A stretch of DNA of 64,000 nt from Sphingomonas sp. DG1-23 (GCF_030730875.1 NZ_JAVAMA010000006.1:1-64000), one strand, 5' to 3'; shown: positions 16,764-26,225, numbered from the stretch's first letter. Program-made: numbers and translations. The notes: generated by a model not told the origin, from the sequence alone.

Positions 16764-18367
16764 AGTCCTTCATCGCCGCTGTCGCCGCGCTGGCGCTGTC
16801 GAGCCCGGCATTGGGGCAGGCGCCTGTCGTGCAAGCGCCGTCGGGCTCGGTCCAGGGGACACGTGAGGGTGAGATGCGCGTCTTCAAAGGCATTCCCTAT
16901 GCGGTGCCGCCGGTGGATGGGATGCGCTGGCGGCCGCCGGCGCCGATGCAGCCCTGGAAAGGCGTGCGCGCTGCGACCGATTTCGGGCCAGCCTGCGTCC
17001 AGCCGCAGGGCAAGACGCCCTCGGTCTATTCGCCCGCCGAGCCGCTGGCGGTGAGCGAAGACTGCCTGACGCTCAATATCTGGGCGCCCGCGAACGCGAA
17101 GAAAGCGCCGGTGTTCTTCTGGATCCATGGCGGCGCGCTCACCACCGGCTCGAGCCGCGAGGCCATGTACGATGGCAAGCGGCTCGCCGAACAGGGCATT
17201 ATCGTCGTCTCGATCAACTATCGCCTCGGCGTGCTCGGCTGGCTCGCGCATCCGGCGCTGAGCCTCGAATCGCCGCAAAAGGTGTCGGGCAATTACGGGC
17301 TGCTCGATCAGATGGCGGCGCTCGCCTGGGTGAAGCACAATATCGCGGCGTTCGGCGGCGATCCCGCGAACGTGACGATCGCCGGCGAGTCCGCGGGCGG
17401 GCTCAGCGTGATGTTCCTGATGCAATCGCCGCTCGCGCGCGCGACATTCTCGAAAGCCATCGCCCAGAGCGCGTACATGGTCGCGATGCCCGAACTCAAG
17501 CAGAGCGCTTATGGCGCACCTTCGGCTGAGGCGGTGGGGCAGATGCTCGGCGCCGGCATGCAGGCGCCCGATCTCGCAGCGCTCCGCGGGTTGGATGCGC
17601 AGATGCTCACTGATGGGGCCGCGAAACTGGGCTACTTCCCGTTCGGGGTGGTCGACGGGCTGGTGTTGCCCGAGCAGATGGTCGCGACCTTCGACAAGGG
17701 GAAACAGGCGCCGGTGCCGCTGCTCGCCGGGTTCAATCAGGGCGAGATCCGTTCGCTGATGGTGCTCGCGCCCAAGGCGCCCGACAGCGCCGCCGATTAC
17801 GAGAAGGTGATCCGCGAGCGTTACGGCGAGTTCGCCGATGCGTTCCTCAGGCTCTATCCGGCCGCGAATTACAAAGAGAGCATCCTCGCGACGACCCGCG
17901 ATGCGCTGTACGGCTGGACCTCGGAGCGGCTGGCCCGCAAGCAGACCGCACTGGGGCAGCCGGCCTATCTCTATTTGTTCGACCACGGCTATCCCGCAAT
18001 GGAGACGGCGGGCCTCCACGCCTTCCATGCGAGCGAATTGCCTTATGTCTTCGGCACGTTCGACGGCACCCCGCCGCGCTGGCCCAAAGTGCCGGAAAGC
18101 GACCGGCCGCTGTCGGACGCGATGATGGGCTATTGGGCGCGCTTCGCGAAGGATGGCGGGGCGGGCCCGGGCTGGCCGGCTTATGGCGAGCAGCGCAACT
18201 ACATGCACTTTGCCGACATGCCGCAGGCGAAGACCCGGCTGATGCCCGGCATGTACGAGCAATACGAGGCGGTGGTCTGCCGCCGCCGGGCTGCGGGGAT
18301 CGCGTGGAACTGGAATGTCGGGCTGGCTTCGCCCAGGCTGCCCGCGAAGACGACGGGGTGCGATTGA
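16760..18367 (+). CDS. Type-B carboxylesterase, exported
   Basis: 535 residues with a signal peptide (MKSFIAAVAALALSSPALGQA). It is a carboxylesterase type-B fold: GIPYAVPP near residue 37, EDCLTLNIW, oxyanion region WIHGGAL, nucleophile Ser211 in GESAGG and a probable catalytic His423 in HAFHASELPYVFG. It is exported, so it likely cleaves an ester in the periplasm, releasing an acid that the acyl-CoA ligase at 18407 could activate. It overlaps the MFS stop by 4 bases. The reading frame stays open far upstream inside the MFS gene, but that part is an out-of-frame shadow, not a fusion. Confidence 0.85.
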   Translation: MKSFIAAVAALALSSPALGQAPVVQAPSGSVQGTREGEMRVFKGIPYAVPPVDGMRWRPPAPMQPWKGVRAATDFGPACVQPQGKTPSVYSPAEPLAVSEDCLTLNIWAPANAKKAPVFFWIHGGALTTGSSREAMYDGKRLAEQGIIVVSINYRLGVLGWLAHPALSLESPQKVSGNYGLLDQMAALAWVKHNIAAFGGDPANVTIAGESAGGLSVMFLMQSPLARATFSKAIAQSAYMVAMPELKQSAYGAPSAEAVGQMLGAGMQAPDLAALRGLDAQMLTDGAAKLGYFPFGVVDGLVLPEQMVATFDKGKQAPVPLLAGFNQGEIRSLMVLAPKAPDSAADYEKVIRERYGEFADAFLRLYPAANYKESILATTRDALYGWTSERLARKQTALGQPAYLYLFDHGYPAMETAGLHAFHASELPYVFGTFDGTPPRWPKVPESDRPLSDAMMGYWARFAKDGGAGPGWPAYGEQRNYMHFADMPQAKTRLMPGMYEQYEAVVCRRRAAGIAWNWNVGLASPRLPAKTTGCD

Positions 18368-18374
18368 GCCATAA

Positions 18375-18400
18375 CCGTCATCCCGACGAAAGTCGGACGA
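18375..18400. repeat. REP-like palindrome at convergent gene ends
   Basis: CCGTCATCCCGACGAAAGTCGG forms a CCGAC-GAAA-GTCGG hairpin in the 39 bases between the carboxylesterase stop and the acyl-CoA ligase stop. The same GTCATCCCGG-type element in reverse appears at 56291. It may act as a bidirectional stem-loop. Confidence 0.6.
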
Positions 18401-18406
18401 CGGAAA

Positions 18407-20008
18407 TTAGCGCGCCGCGCGGCCTCCCGCGATCCGTCCCTCGGCGTAGTCCGCGCGCAACCGCTGCTTGTCGATCTTGCCCGAGGCGGCAAGCGGCATC
18501 GCGTCTACCTCGACCACCTCTCCCGGGATCCAGAAGTCCGCCACCTTGCCGCGCAGCAACCCGACCAGCTTCTCTGGATCCTGCCCGTCGTCGGTTTCGA
18601 CGATCAGCACGGGGCGCTCGCCCCATTTCGCGTCGGCACGCGCGATCACCGCGACATGACGGACGGCCGGGTGGCCGCCGACGATCGTCTCGATCTCGGT
18701 CGGGTTGATCCATTCTCCGCCTGATTTGATGAGGTCCTTGGCGCGCCCGCAGATCGTCAGACTGCCCGCCGCGTCGATCGTCGCGAGGTCGCCGGTGTCG
18801 AAATAGCCTTCCCCATCGAGCGCAGAGACGCCTTCGCGGAAATAGCGCTCGATCACGCTGTGTCCCTTGACCTTGAGATGGCCGAGCACGCCGCGCTGAG
18901 GGGCGAGGGCATTGCCGTCGGCATCGGTGAGCTTGAGGTCAATGCCCATCACCGGACGCCCCGAGCCTCTGTCGTTCGCCGCGCCGATGCCTGGCGGGGC
19001 GATGGCGCCGATCGGCGACAATTCGGTCATCCCCCAGCTGGTCTGGACTTCGGCGTCTAGTCGGTCCTCCATCCGGCGTAGGAGCGCATCAGGACAGTTC
19101 GATCCACCGATCAGCACGCGCTTCAGCGTTGGAAGGATACCTCCGGCCTGGTCGAGATGGTCGACCAAGCCGAGCCAGACGGTCTGCACGCCGACTGCGA
19201 CGGTCACCCCCTCGTCGCGCACCAGCGCTGCGAGGCTGGGCCCGTCGATCACGCGCCCCGGCAACACCAGCTTCGTACCTGCCGCGGGCGCGGCAAAGGG
19301 GAGGCCCCAGCCATTGGCGTGGAACATCGGCACCGCGAGCAGCAGCACGTCCGCCGCGGTCAGCGCCACCGCGTCGGCCTGAAGCGCGCGCAGCGTATGG
19401 AGATAGTTGGAGCGATGCGTATAGACCACGCCCTTCGGGCTGCCGGTGGTGCCCGAGGTGTAGCAGAGCCCCGCCGGCACATTCTCGTCGAACGCGCCCC
19501 ATACAAAGGGCGCGCCCTTTTCGGCGAGCAGCGCTTCATAAGTCCAGATACGCGCGGGGTGCGACCCGAGGGGGTGCGGTTCCGGGGGCGGGGCATCCAG
19601 CACGACGATCTGCTCGATCGTCGGACAAAGCGGCGCGATCTCGCGCATCAGTGGCAGCAAGTCCGCCGCCACTGCGACTATGCGATTCTCCGCTTCGTTG
19701 ATCATCGCAGCGAGATGCGTTGGGGTCAGCCGTGGATTGAGCGTGTGGCAGACCAACCCTGCGCCCATCGCGGCATAATAGACTTCGAGATGGTGCCGGG
19801 TGTTCCACGCGAGCGTGCCCACCCGATCGCCAAACTTCAGCCCCAGAGCGGCCAGCGCGCCCGACATCCGATTTCCGCGCGCGCGCAGTTCGGCATAGGT
19901 GAAGCGCGCGACCACGCGCCCTGCTTCTGCCTCGACGATTTCGCGGTCACCGAACCATTTGGCGGCGTGATCGAGGAATTTGTCTATCGTCAGGCCGTAG
20001 GGCTGCAT
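18407..20008 (-). CDS. Acyl-CoA ligase (fatty-acid-type, ANL superfamily)
   Basis: 533 residues. ANL motifs in order: ATP P-loop YTSGTTGSPKGVVYTH (about 175-190), VPMFHANGWGLPF, TSWGMTELSP, YFDTGDLATID, CGRAKDLIKSGGEWINPTEIE and the C-terminal catalytic Lys in SGKIDKQRLR. The domain pattern matches medium/long-chain fatty-acid and related carboxylate CoA ligases. It lies 67 bases after the TonB receptor stop on the same strand, so probably in one operon. ATG 20008 is the only sensible start after that stop, although its ribosome site (GATGG) is weak. It would activate the acid released by the esterase. Confidence 0.85.
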   Translation of the reverse strand: MQPYGLTIDKFLDHAAKWFGDREIVEAEAGRVVARFTYAELRARGNRMSGALAALGLKFGDRVGTLAWNTRHHLEVYYAAMGAGLVCHTLNPRLTPTHLAAMINEAENRIVAVAADLLPLMREIAPLCPTIEQIVVLDAPPPEPHPLGSHPARIWTYEALLAEKGAPFVWGAFDENVPAGLCYTSGTTGSPKGVVYTHRSNYLHTLRALQADAVALTAADVLLLAVPMFHANGWGLPFAAPAAGTKLVLPGRVIDGPSLAALVRDEGVTVAVGVQTVWLGLVDHLDQAGGILPTLKRVLIGGSNCPDALLRRMEDRLDAEVQTSWGMTELSPIGAIAPPGIGAANDRGSGRPVMGIDLKLTDADGNALAPQRGVLGHLKVKGHSVIERYFREGVSALDGEGYFDTGDLATIDAAGSLTICGRAKDLIKSGGEWINPTEIETIVGGHPAVRHVAVIARADAKWGERPVLIVETDDGQDPEKLVGLLRGKVADFWIPGEVVEVDAMPLAASGKIDKQRLRADYAEGRIAGGRAAR

Positions 20009-20075
20009 GAAACCATCGAATTCGAGGGAGAAATTGGCCGCCGGGGCGAGAAGCGCCCGACGGCCAGAGGGAGAT

Positions 20076-22301
20076 TCAGAAGACCTTGAGCAGTTTGACA
20101 CCGTACTGACGCGGCGGGCCGGCAAAATAGAGCCCGCTGTTGAGCGCCGCCGGGTAATGCTGGTCGGTGAGGTTCGTGCCGTAGAGCGTCACCGTCCACG
20201 TCTTGTGCTGCCACGCGAGCTGGGCATTGAGGATGTTGCGTGCCTCGATCCGGTCGCCGCGCGCCGGGTTCTGGAACAGGGTCGCCCATTGATCGCCGAC
20301 ATGGCCGAAATTGGCGCGTGGCGTGATCTTGTCGCCATTGCCGAGCGCGATTTCATATTGGCCGCCGAGATTGAAAGTGAGGTTCGGCGCATAGGTCTGA
20401 CGCCGGCCTTCGAGATTGAGGCAGGAGACGCTCGCCGGCCCGGTTTGCGGGTTGCAGGGCAGGGCGCTCGCCGCGCGCGGATCGGTCGCGAAGAAGGTAC
20501 CGAGTTCGCTGCGCAGCACATTGACGCCGGCATCGAGCGTCAGCCCGCCGACGCGGAACTCTACTTCGGCCTCACCGCCATAGATCTTGGTCTTGTCGGG
20601 CACGTTGAGCTCGATCCCGAAGGTCGGGAAGGTCGGGTAGCCGATGATGACCTGGAAATTCTTGTAGTCGTTATAGAAGCCGGTGATCGTCGTGCGGATC
20701 TTGCCGTCGGCCCAATTGGCCTTCCAGCCCGCTTCGTACGAGGTCACTTCCTCCGGCTCGAAGGGTGCCGGCAGGCCGAGGCCCACCGGCACGTTCAGCC
20801 CCCCCGGGCGGAAGCCGGTCGCGACGAAGGCATAGAGATATTGATCGTCGCTCGCCTTCCAGCCGAGCGACACCTTGTACGAGAAATTGTCCGACTTCAC
20901 CGTCTGGTCCTGACGGATATAGGCGCCGTACTGGAGCACATCGACATGGTTGGTCGAGCGGCTGGCAGTGTAGCGGCCGCCTGCCTCGAGCTTGAGGTTG
21001 GGCGTCAGGTTGAACCCGATCTGGCCGAACCCGGCCAGCGAGCGTGTCGGGTTGGTTCCCTGGAGCTTGTACTGGGCGGTCGGCAGATTGAACGGGTAAG
21101 CCAGGTCGATGATGAACTGGTACGGCTTGCGGAAATAATAGTCGTTCCACACGCCGAACGCACCGACCAGCCAGGTGAAGCGCTGATTGTCGGGCGAGAT
21201 CAGGTTGATCTCCGAAGTGATCTGCTGCTCGTCGACGGTGTCGTAAAAGGTGCTGATGCCGGTGGCGGTGCCGTCGAGATCGGCGCGGTACATGGTGTTG
21301 GCCCATTGATAGCTCGACACCGCCCGCAGCTTCACCCCGCCCGCGAATTCATATTCCCCCTTCAGGATCGAGCGGACGAACTCGTCGCGCGCCGCCTGCG
21401 GGGTGTTGAACGAGGCATCGAACAGATCGCGGTGATTTGGGTTGGGCGTGCTCGTGCCCGGCAACGTCTCGAAATGGTTCGCGAAGGGCGTTGCCGGATA
21501 GGCGCCCATGTCGAGATGGCCGAGATCGGTCTTCCACAGTATCGAGAGCCGATCACTGGGCTTCCACAGGAAGCTCAGCCGACCGGCCATGATCCCGACC
21601 TTGCCTTCCTCGAATCGATAGGGCGCCCCGCCCGGACCGGTGATGTTGTAGAAGCTGTCACGGCGCTGGCTGTAGAGCGCGATGCGCGCGGCGAAGGTGT
21701 CGCCGAGCGGCAGATTGACCGCGCCCTGGATGCCGGCGTCGTTGTAATTGCCGTAATTGGCATTGACGTAACCGTGGAAGCCGCCGCCGATCACCGGATC
21801 GTTGGTGTTGACGAACACCGCGCCGCCGGTGGCGTTCTGGCCGACGATCGTGCCCTGCGGGCCGCGCAGCACCTGGATGTTGGCGACGTCGTAATAGGGC
21901 TCGCCCTGGACGTATCCCGGAAAGGTCGGGACGCCGTCGCGATAGGTGATCACCCCCGTCGTGGTCTGGGTATTGTGCTCGGCCTTGCCGATGCCGCGCA
22001 CGTTGAAATCGTTGCCTTGTCCGAAATTGTTGACGACGATGCTGGGCATCGCGAACTGCAATGCGTCGACATTGGCGACGCCCTTATTCTCGAGCTGGGT
22101 GCCGGAAAGCACCGAGGCCGACATCGCCGTGGTCATCAGATTCTCGGAGCGGCGCTGCGCCGTCACGACGATTTCGTCTTCAGTCTGCGGTGCTGCAGTC
22201 TCGCTCGACCCGTCCTGCGGCGCGGTGGTTTGCGCGGCGGCCGAGCCGCACCACGCCAATGCCAGCGCCGATGCGCCCAGCCATAACGCACGATTGTTCA
22301 T
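20076..22301 (-). CDS. TonB-dependent outer-membrane receptor
   Basis: 741 residues with a signal peptide (to about AAAQ, residue 24), a TonB-box-like EDEIVVTAQRR near 41, a plug domain (NVDALQFAMPSIVVNNFGQ, NFNVRGIG, LRGPQGTIVGQNATGGAVFV) and a C-terminal beta-barrel ending in Phe (VF). The plug sequence resembles the receptor group that sphingomonads place in aromatic/steroid or xenobiotic degradation clusters rather than siderophore receptors; that is inference. GGGAGGG precedes ATG 22301. The shared 28-bp dyad (22380-22407) lies upstream. It likely imports the cluster substrate. Confidence 0.9.
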   Translation of the reverse strand: MNNRALWLGASALALAWCGSAAAQTTAPQDGSSETAAPQTEDEIVVTAQRRSENLMTTAMSASVLSGTQLENKGVANVDALQFAMPSIVVNNFGQGNDFNVRGIGKAEHNTQTTTGVITYRDGVPTFPGYVQGEPYYDVANIQVLRGPQGTIVGQNATGGAVFVNTNDPVIGGGFHGYVNANYGNYNDAGIQGAVNLPLGDTFAARIALYSQRRDSFYNITGPGGAPYRFEEGKVGIMAGRLSFLWKPSDRLSILWKTDLGHLDMGAYPATPFANHFETLPGTSTPNPNHRDLFDASFNTPQAARDEFVRSILKGEYEFAGGVKLRAVSSYQWANTMYRADLDGTATGISTFYDTVDEQQITSEINLISPDNQRFTWLVGAFGVWNDYYFRKPYQFIIDLAYPFNLPTAQYKLQGTNPTRSLAGFGQIGFNLTPNLKLEAGGRYTASRSTNHVDVLQYGAYIRQDQTVKSDNFSYKVSLGWKASDDQYLYAFVATGFRPGGLNVPVGLGLPAPFEPEEVTSYEAGWKANWADGKIRTTITGFYNDYKNFQVIIGYPTFPTFGIELNVPDKTKIYGGEAEVEFRVGGLTLDAGVNVLRSELGTFFATDPRAASALPCNPQTGPASVSCLNLEGRRQTYAPNLTFNLGGQYEIALGNGDKITPRANFGHVGDQWATLFQNPARGDRIEARNILNAQLAWQHKTWTVTLYGTNLTDQHYPAALNSGLYFAGPPRQYGVKLLKVF

Positions 22302-22379
22302 GCTGCCCTCCCCAAGCTCGCTCTCCATCACGCGCTCTTCGGCGCGATGGAGAGAGGATGGCGCAAAGCAGCGGGGCTT

Positions 22380-22407
22380 TCAACACTAATTCTCTTACGA
22401 GTGAATG
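22380..22407. promoter_or_regulatory. Putative TetR operator, site 3 (upstream of TonB receptor)
   Basis: Read on the minus strand it begins CATTCACTCGTAAGA and ends TTAGTGTTGA. It matches site 1 at 14 of the first 15 positions and site 2 at 19 of 28. It lies 79 bases before the receptor start, with TTGAAA at its downstream edge as a possible -35 box. Confidence 0.55.
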
Positions 22408-22420
22408 TTATTGCTGAGCT

Positions 22421-23602
22421 TCAGACGCCTTGGGCGCTGCAGAGCTGCGGCGTGTCGATCGCCGGCCGCCGGCTGGCGACGAGGATCGCGACCAGCCCGA
22501 CTACCGAGGCCGCCGCGCCCGCCAGTGCGACGGCCGGGTAACCGAAGCCCGCAGCGATCACGCCGCCGCCCATTGCTGCGCCGATGGCATTGCCGAGGTT
22601 GAATGCGCCGATATTGACCGACGAGGCGAGGTTCGGCGCGTCGGCAGCGGCGGCCATTACCCGCACCTGCAGCGGCGGCACCAATGCGAAGCTCGCCACG
22701 CCCCACAGGAAGATCAACACGGCGGTCGGCCCGGCATAGGGCATCAGCAGTGCGAAGGCGGCGAGGATCGCGGCAAGCGAGGCCAGGGTGACGATCAGGG
22801 TGCGGTCGACCGAGCGGTCGGCGAACTTGCCACCGAGCCAATTGCCTAGGGTCAGGCCGACGCCGTAGGTGACGAGCATCGCGGTGACGAAGCCGAGCGA
22901 CGCATGAGTCGCCTCGCGCAGGATCGGCGCGATATAGGTGAACACGGTGAACATCGCGCTCGATCCCGCGACGGTCAGCGCGAGCGCACCGAGCACCTTT
23001 CCGCGAGTCAGCACGCGCAATTCCGCCAGCGCGTTGCCGCCGGCCGGCGCGGGCAAGGCGGGGAGCGTCAGCCGCAGCGCGGCCATGGTCGCGACGCCCA
23101 AAGCGGCGATGCCCCAGAAGGACGCGCGCCAGCCGAGATGCTCGCCCGCCCATGTCGCCAGCGGTACGCCCACGACATTGGCGATCGTCAGGCCCATGAA
23201 CATCGCGGCGACCGCACCCGCCCGGCGTTCGGGCGGCACGAGGCCTGCGGCGACGATCGAGCCGACGCCGAAGAAGGCGCCATGGTTGAACGAGGTGAGG
23301 ATCCGGGCCGCCAGCAGCATGCCGTAACTGCCGGAAATCGCCGCCAGCAGATTGCCGGTAGTGAAGATGCCGGCAAGGCCGATCAGCAAGGTCCGGCGCG
23401 GCATGCGCCCGGTGGTGAGCGTCACCAGCGGCGCGCCGATCAGCACACCGAGCGCATAGGCGCTGATCAGCAGCCCGGCGGCGGGGATCGAGACGCGGAG
23501 GTCGCCCGCGATCACCGGGAGCAGTCCCATCGGCGCGAACTCGGTCACGCCGATGCCGAATGCACCGATCGAGAGCGCGATCAGTCCAGGATTGAGCTTC
23601 AT
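22421..23602 (-). CDS. MFS transporter, DHA1 drug/sugar efflux type
   Basis: 393 residues, about 12 membrane helices. The N-terminus (LIALSIGAFGIGVTEFAPMGLLPVIAGDL) and the motif-A region (GAPLVTLTTGRMPRRTLLIGLA) match the AraJ/YdhP-like DHA1 subgroup of efflux pumps. ATG 23602 is preferred to 23608 because GAGGA then has a spacing of 8. It follows the aldo/keto reductase gene by about 10 bases, forming an operon. Substrate unknown. The divergent LysR upstream of the pair is its probable regulator. Confidence 0.8.
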   Translation of the reverse strand: MKLNPGLIALSIGAFGIGVTEFAPMGLLPVIAGDLRVSIPAAGLLISAYALGVLIGAPLVTLTTGRMPRRTLLIGLAGIFTTGNLLAAISGSYGMLLAARILTSFNHGAFFGVGSIVAAGLVPPERRAGAVAAMFMGLTIANVVGVPLATWAGEHLGWRASFWGIAALGVATMAALRLTLPALPAPAGGNALAELRVLTRGKVLGALALTVAGSSAMFTVFTYIAPILREATHASLGFVTAMLVTYGVGLTLGNWLGGKFADRSVDRTLIVTLASLAAILAAFALLMPYAGPTAVLIFLWGVASFALVPPLQVRVMAAAADAPNLASSVNIGAFNLGNAIGAAMGGGVIAAGFGYPAVALAGAAASVVGLVAILVASRRPAIDTPQLCSAQGV

Positions 23603-23612
23603 TGTCATGTCC

Positions 23613-24647
23613 TCAGACCAGCGGAGGGGCCAGGCGGGCGAAGCCCTCTTGCTGGCGATAGGGCGTGTGCGGATAGGGCGGCAGCACATCGCTCGCCGCG
23701 TCGAGTTTCACGACCTGTTCGGGCGACAGCGCCCAGCCGACCGCGTCGAGATTCTGCCGGAGCTGCTCTTCGTTGCGCGCGCCGATGATCACCGACGAGA
23801 CGGTCGGCCGCCGGAGCAGCCAGTTGATCGCGATCTGCGGCACCGTCCTGCCGGTTTCGGTAGCGATTTCCTCCAGCGCGTCGACGACGCGATAGAGATG
23901 CTCGGCGTCGACCGGGGGCGCGAACTGCTCGGTCTCGTGCAGCCGGCTACCTTGCGGTACCGGCCTTCCGCGACCGATCTTGCCGGTCAGCCGGCCCCAG
24001 CCGAGTGGGCTCCACACCAGAGCGCCCACGCCCTGATCCATGCCCAGCGGCATCAGATCCGCCTCATAGGCGCGGCCGATCAGCGAGTAATAGACCTGGT
24101 GCGCGACGAGACGCGGCCAACCGTGGCGTTCAGCGGCAGCCTGCGCCTTCATCAGCTGCCAGCCGGGATAGTTCGACACGCCGGCGTAGCGAACCTTGCC
24201 GGCGGCGATCAGCTGGTCGAGCGTGCCCATCAGCTCCTCGACCGGTGTCGACGCGTCGAACGCGTGGAGCTGGAGGAGATCGACATAATCGGTGCCGAGC
24301 CGGCGCAATGAATCGTCGACCGCGCGGCGCAGTCTTGCCCGCGACACGCCCCAATCCTGGGGCCCTTCGCCCATCGGCAGGCCGGTCTTGGTCGAGATCA
24401 AGACCGCGTCGCGGCGCCCGCGCACCGCTTCGCCGAGGATCTCCTCCGAGGCGCCGCCCGAATAGACGTCGGCGGTGTCGAACAGGGTCACCCCGGCGTC
24501 GAGGGAAATGTCGATCAGTCGGCGGGCCTCGGCCGCGTCGCTCTGTCCCCACGCGCTGAACAGCGGCCCCTTGCCGCCGAAGGTGGCGGTGCCGAGGCTC
24601 AACACAGGCACGCGCAGCCCCGAGGATCCCAGTTGCCGATATTCCAT
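23613..24647 (-). CDS. Aldo/keto reductase
   Basis: 344 residues, (beta/alpha)8 NADPH-dependent reductase. The tetrad regions are visible: Asp/Tyr in LFDTADVYSGG, Lys in LISTKTGL and His in LLQLHAFD. The C-terminal cofactor region is VSSVIIGARNEEQLRQNL. It reduces aldehydes or ketones in the cytoplasm; family position looks closest to the Tas/YajO-like group. GGGAAGAG precedes ATG 24647. It is first in an operon with the MFS exporter and divergent from a LysR gene, a common detoxification arrangement. Confidence 0.85.
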   Translation of the reverse strand: MEYRQLGSSGLRVPVLSLGTATFGGKGPLFSAWGQSDAAEARRLIDISLDAGVTLFDTADVYSGGASEEILGEAVRGRRDAVLISTKTGLPMGEGPQDWGVSRARLRRAVDDSLRRLGTDYVDLLQLHAFDASTPVEELMGTLDQLIAAGKVRYAGVSNYPGWQLMKAQAAAERHGWPRLVAHQVYYSLIGRAYEADLMPLGMDQGVGALVWSPLGWGRLTGKIGRGRPVPQGSRLHETEQFAPPVDAEHLYRVVDALEEIATETGRTVPQIAINWLLRRPTVSSVIIGARNEEQLRQNLDAVGWALSPEQVVKLDAASDVLPPYPHTPYRQQEGFARLAPPLV

Positions 24648-24669
24648 GGCTCGCTCTTCCCTTGCTATT

Positions 24670-24689
24670 CCTGTGCACAAATGGACAGG
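24670..24689. promoter_or_regulatory. Candidate LysR binding site between aldo/keto reductase and lysR
   Basis: CCTGT-N10-ACAGG is an interrupted dyad in the 87-base divergent intergenic region. Its size and position fit a LysR-type operator serving both promoters. Confidence 0.35.
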
Positions 24690-24734
24690 GGGCGACGGTC
24701 TCACTAGTGCCGGCAGACGCGGAGGATTTTTGCG

Positions 24735-25640
24735 ATGGAAGCAAAGCTGACGGGTGGCGCGGACAGGGCGCGCGCGCTGACATTGTTCGCCGCGGTAGTG
24801 GAATTTGGCAGCTTTTCCGCCGCGGGGCGCGTGTTGGACATGAGTCCGTCGGCGGTGAGCCGGGCAGTGGACCGGATCGAGGCGCGGCTTGGCGTGCGCC
24901 TGTTGCTGCGCTCGACCCGCGCGCTCTCGTTGACCGCGGAAGGGCAATCCTATCTCCAGGCCGCCCGTCGCATCCTTGCCGATCTCGACGATGCGGAGCA
25001 GCAGATCGCCGATCAGGGCGCCCCGCGAGGGCGGCTCCGTGTCAGTGCAGCTCTGTCGCACGGCCGGCTATGCGTGGTGCCGCTGCTCGGTGACTTCGCT
25101 GCGCTCTACCCGCACATCCTGACCGACATCGCCTTGACCGACACGCTGGTGGACGTCGCGGCCGGGCAGGCGGATGTAGCGATCCGCTTCGGGCCGCTCG
25201 CCGACAGCACGCTCACCGCCCGCAAGCTGGGAGAGACCGGACGCGTGATCGTCGCGTCTCCGGAATATCTCGAGGCGCATGGCACCCCTCGGGTGCCGGA
25301 GGATCTGCACCGCTTCAATTGCCTCAACTTCAACTTTCGCCGCGCCGAACCGGTCTGGCCGTTCCGCAGGGAAGGTCGCGATTTCGCCTTGTCGGTGAAG
25401 GGGAGCATCGAGGCGAACAATGGCGAGACGCTGGGTCAGCTCGCAGCGGCCGGCGTCGGGATCGCGCGCGTGGGTAGCTTCAGCGTGGCCGCGGAGATCG
25501 CCGACGGCCAGCTCGTGCCGATCCTCGAGGACTATAATCCCGGCGATGTCGAGCTGATCCACGCCGTGTTCGTCGGTGGCGCGAGCATGCCCGCGCGCGT
25601 GCGCGTGTTCGTGGATTTCCTCGCGGCCCGCCTGCGCTGA
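24735..25640 (+). CDS. LysR-family transcriptional regulator
   Basis: 301 residues. The N-terminal winged helix reads LTLFAAVVEFGSFSAAGRVLDMSPSAVSRAVDRIEARLGVRLL (about 15-58), and the co-inducer domain includes GRLRVSAALSHGRLCVVPLL. This is the CrgA/AaeR-like subgroup with a C-terminal FVDFLAARLR. Divergent from the aldo/keto reductase-MFS operon, which it probably regulates. It converges on nusG, with 31 bases between stops. Confidence 0.85.
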   Translation: MEAKLTGGADRARALTLFAAVVEFGSFSAAGRVLDMSPSAVSRAVDRIEARLGVRLLLRSTRALSLTAEGQSYLQAARRILADLDDAEQQIADQGAPRGRLRVSAALSHGRLCVVPLLGDFAALYPHILTDIALTDTLVDVAAGQADVAIRFGPLADSTLTARKLGETGRVIVASPEYLEAHGTPRVPEDLHRFNCLNFNFRRAEPVWPFRREGRDFALSVKGSIEANNGETLGQLAAAGVGIARVGSFSVAAEIADGQLVPILEDYNPGDVELIHAVFVGGASMPARVRVFVDFLAARLR

Positions 25641-25671
25641 CCCCCGGTCCCGCAGGAAAGCCGCGAAGGGC

Positions 25672-26211
25672 TTACTTCACCCGTTCGACGTCCTCGAAGC
25701 CCAGCTCCAGCGGAGTCGCGCGGCCGAAGATCGAGATCGAGACCTTGACCCGGCTCTTGTCGAAGTCGAGCTCCTCGACCACGCCCGAGAAGGTTGCGAA
25801 GTTACCGCTGGTGACCTTGACCGTATCGCCGATGTCGTAATCGACATGGACGCGGGCCTTGGGCGCTGCCGAGGCGGCTTCTTCCTTGGTGTTGAGGATG
25901 CGGGCGGCCTCGGCCTCGCTGATCGGCTGGGGCTTGCCCGACGATCCGAGGAAGCCGGTCACCTTCGGCGTGTTCTTGACGAGGTGATAGACGTCGTCGT
26001 TCATCTCGAGCTTGGCGAGCACATAGCCCGGGAAGAACTTCCGCTCGGACTGGATCTTCTTGCCGCGGCGGACCTCGGTGACGGTCTCGGTCGGAACCTC
26101 GACCGATTCGACCAGCTGCTCGAGTCCCAGACGGGTCGCGTCGGCGAGGATCTGGTCGCGGACCTTGCCCTCGAAGCCCGAATAGGCGTGGATGATGTAC
26201 CAGCGCGCCAT
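25672..26211 (-). CDS. nusG: Transcription termination/antitermination factor NusG
   Basis: 179 residues with the NGN domain (MARWYIIHAYSGFEGKVRDQI, FFPGYVLAKLEM, VTGFLG) and a C-terminal KOW domain (DIGDTVKVTSGNFATFSGVVEELD). It binds RNA polymerase and couples it to Rho or the ribosome. It follows secE by 14 bases on the same strand, the conserved secE-nusG order. The usual next genes (rplK-rplA) are absent; a convergent lysR follows instead. Confidence 0.97.
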   Translation of the reverse strand: MARWYIIHAYSGFEGKVRDQILADATRLGLEQLVESVEVPTETVTEVRRGKKIQSERKFFPGYVLAKLEMNDDVYHLVKNTPKVTGFLGSSGKPQPISEAEAARILNTKEEAASAAPKARVHVDYDIGDTVKVTSGNFATFSGVVEELDFDKSRVKVSISIFGRATPLELGFEDVERVK

Positions 26212-26225
26212 GCGTATCGTATTCC

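Noticed and set aside
20007..22286. 759-residue plus-strand frame opposite the TonB receptor
   Set aside because: Antisense shadow; low-complexity composition and no start signals.
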